From Beverwykella pulmonaria (taxonomy: Eukaryota > Ascomycota > Dothideomycetes > Pleosporales > Melanommataceae): DNA of 64,000 nucleotides. Below, piece after piece: positions 56,774 to 64,000 of the stretch. The notes beneath the pieces are model-generated. The model was given only the letters and a program-made list of their open reading frames with translations. It did no database searches and was not told the origin of the DNA. A program made the position numbers and the translations under genes. How positions within the stretch are numbered: position 1 is the first letter of the stretch; every line of letters starts with the position of its first letter. The stretch spans positions 254,828 through 318,827 of the forward strand of contig BCHH01000008.1 of assembly GCA_001599595.1 (NCBI GenBank), given 5' to 3'.

Positions 56774-57901
56774 ATTGTCATGGCCCAAAAGCCACTGTTG
56801 CGCGCGGCCTTCTCAACGTGGCCTTTGATCCGTAGAGCTGAGCGCGGCGAGGGCGGAGGAGAGGGAATCGAAAAGGCGGAGTTATCTCATGGATGCTGAG
56901 GCGTATGCACGACGAGGAAGCGTGTGTGTGCCGAGATTGGGGGTTGAGGTTTTGGGGTGAGGGTTGGTTCTTTGAATGGCAACCGTGTCTGGGATCAGGA
57001 CGATCACGGCTAGACACTGGAGAGCCTCCGCGCGACAGGGGGTGGAGCGAAGACCAGGCCTAGCCTCAACGCAACGAGCAGTTTCAAAGATGTGGACGTG
57101 TTTTATCGACCATGTTGCTGCGCGATGCGACAGAGATGCGGCTCGAATATTCTGTGTGCAGCGCAAATGTGTCTTGTTCCGTCTCGTAGAATATATATCT
57201 TGGCATGGCATAGGGTACCGAGTACCTGCATCATCCATGCCGGCATCAAGTGATGGCGCGTTTTTGGAGAACATTTCTCCGCTTATGAATCTTGGCTTGA
57301 GAAAGCCGATCCTGACGATGAGTCTCTCAGCCCTTCATAGAATGAATAGAATTATGCTCTCCTGGCGTGGGTATGCGAGCATATTCAAGACACAATCAAC
57401 CCTCCTGCAAGATTAGCTTGGCTGCGCTAGAATTTGCTCCAGGCCTCCATCGGATACTGAATGGGAGCATGTTGCAGAGGCAGGAATGGCAAGTATCTCG
57501 TAGTGATTGTGGTCGTGAGCGGAGAATGCGAGGTGTCCATGGCACATGTGTTGGAGGTCAGAGTTCCTCTTGCGGTTCGGCGCCAACACTGCCAAGGAGC
57601 CTCCAGCCACATAATAACAGCCCGGCCACCTGGGATTCCTAATCTCCCACGTCTGCCCGCCAACTACCCTCCCCTCCCCCATCACACAATAACCTCACCC
57701 CTTCGCTCTCATTGCGACCATCGCGCGACCATCCGGTGACCGTCAACCCGCCGGTTGCGACAACGGCTATTCAGCCAGCTCTTTCACCTCGAGACGCGCA
57801 CGCGCCGGGACAAACAACAACAACAAAACATCCCGGACGTGTCACATCGCTCCCCGCGCGCCCTCACCCATCTCTAAACCACCTTCCATACAATCGCGGC
57901 C
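56774..57901. promoter_or_regulatory. Divergent promoter region, PMR1 / RAD21
   Basis: 1.13 kb between divergent starts with no supported gene. No ACGCGT cell-cycle box was found near RAD21; the sequence just upstream of its ATG is C-rich. Confidence 0.45.
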
Positions 57902-59849
57902 ATGTTCTTTCCAGAGCACTTGATCTCCAAGACGGGGCCGCTGGCCCGCGTCTGGCTGGCGGCCAATCTCGAAAAGAAGCTGTCCAAGAACCAGGTCTTG
58001 CAAGACAAGATCATCGAAGACATTGGCGTAATCCTCAAGCCTGAAGTCGCGGGAGGTCCCATGGCTCTGCGGCTGAGCGGCCAGCTTCTCCTTGGAGTTG
58101 TGCGCATCTACAGCAGGAAAGCGCGTTATCTTTTGGACGACTGCAGCGAAGCGCTGATGAAAATCAAGATGGTACGTATGCGCAGGTACAAGTTTGTCAT
58201 TGATTTACTGACGGGCCCAGGCTTTCAAACCTGGGAATATCGATCTGCCCGCCAATCAATCCCACATCGCGAACCCAGCGGGCCTGATCTTGCCTGACGT
58301 TCTCACGGAGATTGACCTGCTGGCCCCGATGCCAGACCCCTCATTTCTCTTGTCGCAACCGCTGCTAGAATTGGATAGCAATCTGGATAACGCTACCGCG
58401 CCGGATTGGGACAACAGCCAGTTCTTGTCTGGAAGCATTGAACAGCCGCGCATGGAGCCTTTGGACTTGGCGGATGCAGGCGAACTGAATATCGATATCG
58501 GTGAAGATATAGAGGATATATTCGATGAGGGAACCAGCGTAGAGCGAGGTCGTAACGCCCCTCTTGAGCGACGAGCGTCGGAAGAACTTGCGACAAGTCC
58601 CAAGGATCTGGAAGTGTATGATGATTTAGGGATAGACATTGGCGAGGACTTGACCGATTTCCCTGCCGGAGATATCAACATAGATGATGATCTGGATGTG
58701 AACATGGGAGAAGCAACCGAACTCGAAGCGCCCGTGGAGCAGCCGACCTTCACCACGGGGGAACTTTTTCTGGAGCGCCACGAACGCGAATCTCTCTCGC
58801 CTTTCTCCTCCATTCGGTCAAGCGTCGAAAGAGATTTGGAACAGACATATCAACAAGAGCAGAACACAACTGCATTTGAGCCTGGAGCCGAACCCGAGGA
58901 AGAGGAGGAGGAGGAAGCCGTCCACGCCAACAGAGCTAAGCGTCGCAAGGTGCTGGAAGCGGACATTGAGACTACCCAAATCTCCAACAACCAGATTCGG
59001 GATCAGCAGAACAACCGCGACAAAATTCTCAAGCCTGCTACATTTCTGCCGCGCGATCCGCTTCTGCTGGCTCTCATGAACATGCAAAGGTCTGGAGGGT
59101 TCGTATCCAGCATTCTCGGGGACGGTCGAAGCCAAGGATGGGCTCCAGAGCTGAGAGGAATTCTTTCCTTGGAAGTCGTGTCGCGTCCAGGGCAGAAGCG
59201 GAAGCGGGACAGCGGTGTAGCTGATCTAGACATTGAAGAGGATGAAGCTGCCGCTGCTACCGAGAAGACTCCCCAGTTGGAGTTCGAGGAGGCCGAGCCT
59301 GAACTCGACGATGTCCCCGTGCACATGGGAGGCGACACTTCTGTTGCGCTAGATGATGATCACATCCAGCTACCGGACGAGGCAGGCTTTGTCCCCCCCG
59401 AGGAAGAGCAGTTGGATGATGAAGTGTACTCTCCCGTAGCCGACAACTTCGACGACACAACTGCGCCTCTACTCTATCCCGCAGAGAGTGGTCCGATTTC
59501 TCTGGGTACAAAGCACGCAGTTCACATCCTGCGCGAGCTGTTCGGACATGACGAAGAGACCAGCGAATCCGAGCACAAGAAGTCGAGTGTTTTGTTCCAC
59601 GAAATGCTGCCCGAACCCACAACGACCAGGGCTGACGCGACAAAGATGTTCTTCGAGATACTGGTTCTGGCCACCAAAGACGCCATCAAAGTCGAGCAAG
59701 CACCAAATCAACTGGGAGGACCACTGCGCATCCGCGGCAAGCGAGGCCTATATGGTTCTTGGGCGGAGACCTCTGCTGGCGGAGAGCTGGCCTCTCAGTC
59801 TGCGCCAGGGTCTCCCGCAGCTGCTGTCGAAGTTGAAGTTGGAGCGTAA
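57902..59849 (+). CDS. RAD21: Cohesin kleisin subunit Rad21/Scc1
   Basis: Alpha-kleisin that closes the cohesin ring and is cut by separase at anaphase. Exons 57902-58171 and 58221-59849 with a 49 bp phase-0 intron give 632 residues. The N-terminal domain that binds the Smc3 neck is typical (GPLARVWLAANLEKKLSKNQV, VRIYSRKARYLLDDCSEAL), and the C-terminal winged helix that binds the Smc1 head is present (ADATKMFFEILVLATKDAIKVEQ). The middle is acidic and disordered, with a basic KRRKVLEADIE segment. One match to the separase consensus (S/D)xExxR is S196-V-E-R-G-R201. The Cys- and meiosis-type features of Rec8 are absent, so this is the mitotic form. The extra 50 residues after the winged helix are not conserved. 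Confidence 0.93.
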
Positions 59850-60194
59850 AAGTCATTTGGTTGTTTGCGTTTCCTTCTTCTGGTTGGTCTTTGGGGCTCT
59901 AGACCATGTGAATCTAGCGGCGTTAGCTGGATACCCTTTCCTTCTTGTTTAGCTTTTCCTATTTTAGCAGCTTTGGTCTTTTTGGCGTTCGAGGTATTCG
60001 AATGGTGGATTGTGTACACACTACTCTTGTTAGTTCTGGCTCTGCTGGTTGAATAATGAGGCTTTCTGGGTTTGTCAGGCATGGAAATAGTTACACGGTA
60101 TTCATTTCAGATGCTAATAGCAAATACTTGCTTCTCTCACCTGACCTGACGACTTTGATATTCTCTCGCTCTGTGAGCACGTGCGATAGGGAGA
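59850..60194. other. Intergenic, RAD21 3' flank and SUA5 promoter
   Basis: 345 bp in tandem between two plus-strand genes. No separate gene seen; a basic antisense open frame overlaps the RAD21 end and was not called. Confidence 0.45.
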
Positions 60195-61844
60195 ATGACG
60201 ATGCCGCCAAGCCCCAGAGCCTCATTCTCACCGCCCTCGGAGTCATTGAATTTTGTGCCTCCACACAACCCCCCCTCCTCCTGCCTCAGCAATGCTCTTA
60301 TGCCCATACGCCCACTCCTAATCCCAAATGTCACCCACTTCATCAGAACCCTGTCTACCCAGTCCCGCGCCCTCCACGCTCTGGCGCATCTCGCAATCCC
60401 AGAGCATAGTCCTCCTCCCCCGCTGAGCCCGCGCCCACACGGCCTCCACAACACTTACTCCAATTCGTGCGCGATGGAGACTGACATCCTACCCGTAGAC
60501 GCCGCTCGTCTTGGCAAAATATCTGTCCAGCATTCGCCAAACGTGCTGGTAGAAGAATGGAGCATGGAGTACACAGACGGTACTGACCTGGATAGCATGC
60601 GCCGGGCCGCAGACGAACTCGCGAATACCGATACACCTGTTGCGTTCCCGACTGAGACTGTATATGGATTAGGGGCGGATGCGACGAGGAGCTCGGCCGT
60701 AAAAGCTATCTTTACGGCGAAGGGACGGCCGGTAGATAACCCGCTCATCGTGCATGTGCATTCAATACCTCAACTACAATCTATATTGCTCGGAGGGAAG
60801 GATACGGTTAATGGGGGGGAAGATCCCATACCGGAGATCTACAAGCCGCTGATTCGGAAATTCTGGCCAGGCCCTCTAACGATCATTCTCCCGAACCCGT
60901 CGAACTCGATTCTCGCGCCTGAAGTCACCGCCGGACTGAATACATTCGGCGCCCGCATGCCGTGCAGCATCCTCGCGCTGACATTGATCCGGCTCTCTGG
61001 TGTGCCTCTCGCTGGTCCTTCCGCAAATGCGTCTACGCGCCCCTCCCCCACCGCCGCCGAGCACGTAAAAGACGACCTCGACGGCCGCATCCACACCATT
61101 ATCGACGGCGGCCCCTGCTCTGTCGGTGTCGAATCCACCGTCGTGGACGGCCTCTCCTCTCCTCCCACCATCCTGCGGCCAGGCGGCGTAACCATCGAGC
61201 AACTTCGCCAAACCCCTGGCTGGGAAAACGTAGCCATCGGGTACAAAGATTCGCACGAAAAGGGGATCAAGCCCCGAGCGCCGGGAATGAAGTACAGACA
61301 CTATTCACCGAAAGCAACGGTTATCTTGTACGAGGCTGGGGCGAAAATTCCAGAGCCGAAGAGGTTGCTCGAGCAGGCGGCGAACAAGGTGGCCAGGGGG
61401 AAGAAGGTGGGTATCATCAGGACGAAGAGGTGGGGGCGGGCGTTAGGATTGCCGGTTGATCCTGAGAAAACGGCGCAAGTGCATGAACAAAATATAAACG
61501 GGACATGCACTGCCGATCACATCACCTCACCAACTCCTCTGCCTACCATGGAGAAACCCGAGGGTCAGCTGTCCAACCTCCTGCGCTCGGTGATTCAGCA
61601 CCAGGTCCCGCACGCCGAGCATATAGTTTTGAAAGAGGGACTAATAACACCAATGGACTTGTGGGATGTAAACTTGGGCAGAGAGACCGAGGGCGTGGCA
61701 AGGGGATTGTTTTCGGCGCTGAGAGAGCTCGATAGGAAAGGTGTAGATGTGATTTTTGTCGAAGGCATTGATGACAAAGTTGGTGATGATATAGCGGCGG
61801 CGGTCATGAATAGGCTCAGGAAGGCAGCGGAGATCAGGGTGTAG
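60195..61844 (+). CDS. SUA5: Threonylcarbamoyl-AMP synthase Sua5 (YrdC family)
   Basis: Makes threonylcarbamoyl-AMP from Thr, bicarbonate and ATP, the first step of the t6A modification at position 37 of ANN-decoding tRNAs. Single exon of 549 residues from the first ATG. The YrdC core spans about residues 120-320: VAFPTETVYGLGADA, KGRPVDNPLIVHV, KFWPGPLTIILP, PLAGPSANASTRPSPT and STVVDGL. The C-terminal Sua5 domain follows a linker (MKYRHYSPKA) and ends at RLRKAAEIRV. Three in-frame ATGs precede the core: 60195, 60300 (MPIRPLLIPNVTHFIRTLSTQSR, mitochondrial-like) and 60474 (METDILPVD, the best start context and the usual fungal start). The enzyme is needed in cytosol and mitochondria, so alternative starts are plausible. 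Confidence 0.93.
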   Translation: MTMPPSPRASFSPPSESLNFVPPHNPPSSCLSNALMPIRPLLIPNVTHFIRTLSTQSRALHALAHLAIPEHSPPPPLSPRPHGLHNTYSNSCAMETDILPVDAARLGKISVQHSPNVLVEEWSMEYTDGTDLDSMRRAADELANTDTPVAFPTETVYGLGADATRSSAVKAIFTAKGRPVDNPLIVHVHSIPQLQSILLGGKDTVNGGEDPIPEIYKPLIRKFWPGPLTIILPNPSNSILAPEVTAGLNTFGARMPCSILALTLIRLSGVPLAGPSANASTRPSPTAAEHVKDDLDGRIHTIIDGGPCSVGVESTVVDGLSSPPTILRPGGVTIEQLRQTPGWENVAIGYKDSHEKGIKPRAPGMKYRHYSPKATVILYEAGAKIPEPKRLLEQAANKVARGKKVGIIRTKRWGRALGLPVDPEKTAQVHEQNINGTCTADHITSPTPLPTMEKPEGQLSNLLRSVIQHQVPHAEHIVLKEGLITPMDLWDVNLGRETEGVARGLFSALRELDRKGVDVIFVEGIDDKVGDDIAAAVMNRLRKAAEIRV

Positions 61845-63217
61845 TGGGTAGTTGGGTATTGGCTTGGGAACGCAGGTCAGAAATGATATTGGTTTTAACG
61901 TCCTAAATACTTTCCTCTTGGATGTGTACTCAAAACAACTACAGCCACCCTGCGAGTCTAGGGCTTTGGAAAGAGTTGCTTGATTAGAGGCACCTTATAC
62001 TCAACCCCAGAAGATAGATACGATAGTATTCGTTTGACCTCTTCTAATTTCCCCCTGGGTTACCTAAAGCCCAATGTAGGCGCCACAACCTACCGTCCAC
62101 ATATCCACTCTCATAGAATACCTCTCCGTCAGTTCCGTTACCAAGACAGAAAAGCCTTGTACCTTACGCATATACCTACGTAAGAGTAATTGTCTATGGC
62201 CACCCTTACTCAAAGAGAGTGCTCCCAGCAAAGCAAACAGTACACTAATCCCTTTCCAAAACATCCCATGGACGGCACCCTCTCCTTCACACACTCATCT
62301 CCACACCAGCCTATTTAATGCCGTCTCGAACGACACCACCAAATCCGAAGCACACTGTCTTAATCTGGGGGAACACATAAGAGCCAAGCTAGTAATCACA
62401 CGTGTGTGCTCCAGGAAGCCCCATGCTTTAAGTTGACAAATGCGGAGGCATGCTACGTCGTGTTTCAGGTGAGACTTCAGCCCTCCGCTTGCGGATTCAA
62501 GCCTGGCTTGGCTCCACCTCGACACCCACGTGCAGGTGAGACCTGCCTGAGTGGTGGTGCCAACGGTGACCCGGCTTGTCTCAGACACTCTGTTACCACG
62601 TACGGTGGGCTCACTAGTATGATGCTGGTAGACACTAGTCTCTTGGAATATTCATCGTAAACCGTATTCTCGTTTATTCCCTCTGCTATATACGTGACGA
62701 GCTAGCGTACGATGAATCCTGCTCCCCGGTTAGCTATCAGAGAAGAGTCCAGATGTGTCGATGTACTATTGTTGGTAGCAGGAGTGGGTCGGAGAGCGAG
62801 AGCGAGAATAGAAGATGCGAGTGTGGAGCATGTATTCTAGGGATTTCTTCAAGTAGCAAGACAATTGACAAGGAAATCGGGGTATTCTATAACTGTGTAT
62901 GTTGTCGCACAACATCAGACGCACTAGACTAGGCCTATGGGATATACTACAAAATAGACAAGACGGAAATGAAAAAAAAACATAGATGGTAATATGCGAT
63001 AGACCTGCGGAATACTTCCAGCTACCGTATGAATATATCTAGCCAACAAGTTGGCAATCCAAGGTTTCATGCCATCCAGCCCTCCAAAGAGAAGGGAATT
63101 ACTCCAATGCCGTAGTCACTCCTCATTAAGTCCTGCGTCTTGTGCTACGTGGCCACGTGCAACTTGCGCGAGTTTTTTTCAAGATGCCTTGCTGCGTCGT
63201 CGTCGTCGTCGTCATCA
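61845..63217. other. Intergenic, convergent
   Basis: 1.37 kb with no supported gene between the SUA5 end and the C-terminal exon of the last gene. A trinucleotide repeat closes it at the right end. Confidence 0.4.
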
Positions 63218-63222
63218 TCATC
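63195..63222 (+). repeat. Trinucleotide microsatellite (CGT)n-(CAT)n
   Basis: A run of CGT units followed by CAT units. The stop codon of the minus-strand gene (TGA at 63218-63220) lies inside the repeat. Confidence 0.88.
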
Positions 63223-64000
63223 GCTTCGTACTCGGGTTCCTCAAAGGACCAGGCACTGCACTGGTTCTCTCATATGGACTGTCTTCCATATTCACCCAAT
63301 TCGGGACGCTGCTTCTCCTGCGTGAGTTCTGCCGCGTCACCGTGCTGGCGCGCACTTCTTTCCGTCCACTCACGTTCCCAAAGCCAAGCACTTCAGGGCG
63401 GTCCAAATCAAACGGATCGGATTGCCGTCCAGGCCGTCGCGGCGGAGTTGCAAACATTCTCGTTGTAGGTCGACTAGGTCCTGGCTCGCCGAAGAAGAAG
63501 GATGTGTTGGATGCTCGGGAAGCTGCCCCAGGAGGCGCATTGAAGTTGTAGGCATTTGCAGGTCGAACAGGAGGGTTGGGTGGAAGTGGTTGAGAGGGAA
63601 CCGGTGGCACGTCTGAGGGGTCGAGGAAGGGATTGTCGGCTGCAGCGTAAATAGAAGCAGTGTACGTGGATGAAGCAGGGCGAGGAGGATGGGAGGCAAG
63701 GGCCATCGTTGCGCTCTGTGTCCGTTTGTGAGGATCACGTAGCCATTCAGGTGTGCCGCTGCCGTCGTAGCTCTCGAGCTGGTCCATGATAGAAGCCAAA
63801 GGATCTCTAGATCCTCGGTCTGACATGGTAGCAGGTTTGGGGGCGATGGGCGCACGCTGCTGGTCTCGCAGGCCGTCTAAGAACTCTTTCTGTAGGTTGG
63901 GACTGCTCGTTCCTGAATTCGGGTCCGGGTTGAGGACGAACAGGTTCTTGGGCGGTTCAAGGGTTTCCGAATCAGGATCTGCGAATGGATTGTCGACACC
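63218..64000 (-). CDS. C-terminal part of an unidentified Pro/Ser-rich protein (5' end outside window)
   Basis: The frame is open from the right edge of the window (codon starting at 64000) to the TGA at 63218, giving the last 260 residues. I do not recognise it. The segment is disordered: repeated NPF-containing acidic runs (DNPFADPDSE and, about 120 residues later, DNPFLDPSDVPP), Pro-rich PPNPPVRP, and several basic Ser/Thr motifs (RQNSRRRSS) that look like kinase targets. NPF motifs can bind EH domains in endocytosis, so this could be the cytosolic tail of a membrane or endocytic protein; that is speculation. An internal ATG at 63826 exists, but the frame continues upstream without a break, so I treat the CDS as partial. 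Confidence 0.65.
   Translation of the reverse strand, partial: GVDNPFADPDSETLEPPKNLFVLNPDPNSGTSSPNLQKEFLDGLRDQQRAPIAPKPATMSDRGSRDPLASIMDQLESYDGSGTPEWLRDPHKRTQSATMALASHPPRPASSTYTASIYAAADNPFLDPSDVPPVPSQPLPPNPPVRPANAYNFNAPPGAASRASNTSFFFGEPGPSRPTTRMFATPPRRPGRQSDPFDLDRPEVLGFGNVSGRKEVRASTVTRQNSRRRSSVPNWVNMEDSPYERTSAVPGPLRNPSTKR

Noticed and set aside
59795..60082. Antisense basic 95-codon frame at the RAD21 3' end
   Set aside because: It lies mostly opposite RAD21 coding and UTR sequence, with no domain or conservation evidence.
62480..62500. GGCTTGAATCCGC, resembling a tRNA B box on the minus strand
   Set aside because: No matching A box, anticodon stem or acceptor stem could be built around it.

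Overview
The window is a gene-dense piece of a filamentous ascomycete nuclear chromosome (Pezizomycotina; a dothideomycete-like genome is my guess, with low confidence). The case rests on very short introns (mostly 49-70 bp, GTAAGT-type donors, CTAAC/CTGAC branch points), a divergent H3-H4 pair with introns, an ApsA/Num1 cortical anchor, a fungal PHD-JmjC JHD1, a Cns1 co-chaperone, and a Fot1/pogo-type DNA transposon whose broken transposase carries stop codons of the kind RIP (repeat-induced point mutation) leaves. I see no rRNA, confident tRNA, CRISPR array or virus-derived sequence. One unresolved base (N) sits at position 5342.

Layout. 0.3-8.2 kb: three minus-strand genes (peroxisomal ACSS3-type acyl-CoA synthetase, EXO5 exonuclease, thioredoxin-fold peroxiredoxin-like protein), with a 2,360 bp TA-flanked transposon between the last two. 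8.8-10.4 kb: histones H3 and H4 diverging from a 494 bp shared promoter. 11.4-19.2 kb: HAD hydrolase, RED/IK splicing factor, secreted GH43 glycosidase, proteasome beta-5 and a His-rich orphan. 20.2-33.2 kb: JHD1 histone demethylase, SF3b14/p14, MAD1, PPM1/LCMT1 and RPB5. 33.6-36.8 kb: a divergent pair of a 4-coumarate-CoA-ligase-like enzyme with a peroxisomal C-terminus and a 3-hydroxyacyl-CoA-dehydrogenase-like enzyme. 37.3-45.3 kb: orphan membrane protein, mitochondrial-type SHMT, F-box-like protein and CNS1. 48.0-64.0 kb: ApsA/Num1, PMR1, RAD21/SCC1, SUA5 and the C-terminal end of an unidentified Pro/Ser-rich protein that runs off the window.

Most genes are housekeeping: chromatin (H3, H4, JHD1), mitosis (MAD1, RAD21, ApsA), splicing (RED, SF3b14), transcription (RPB5), protein turnover and folding (PRE2, CNS1), tRNA modification (SUA5), one-carbon metabolism (SHMT) and Golgi Ca/Mn transport (PMR1). 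Two separate CoA ligases end in the same tetrapeptide RAKL, pointing to peroxisomal acyl-CoA activation. Exon boundaries were worked out by hand from splice signals and family conservation; every multi-exon model given here closes in frame.

The most interesting signals are: (1) the transposon, with perfect 100 bp inverted repeats of nested structure around a decayed transposase; (2) a JHD1 carrying two separated CX2CX6C half-motifs that look like a split Zn2Cys6 cluster; (3) a row of TQT/TGIQ-type motifs in the ApsA/Num1 linker that resemble dynein light chain LC8 sites; (4) two strong G-quadruplex motifs in one intergenic region; and (5) a GC-AG intron in CNS1. I found no clear new multi-gene system.
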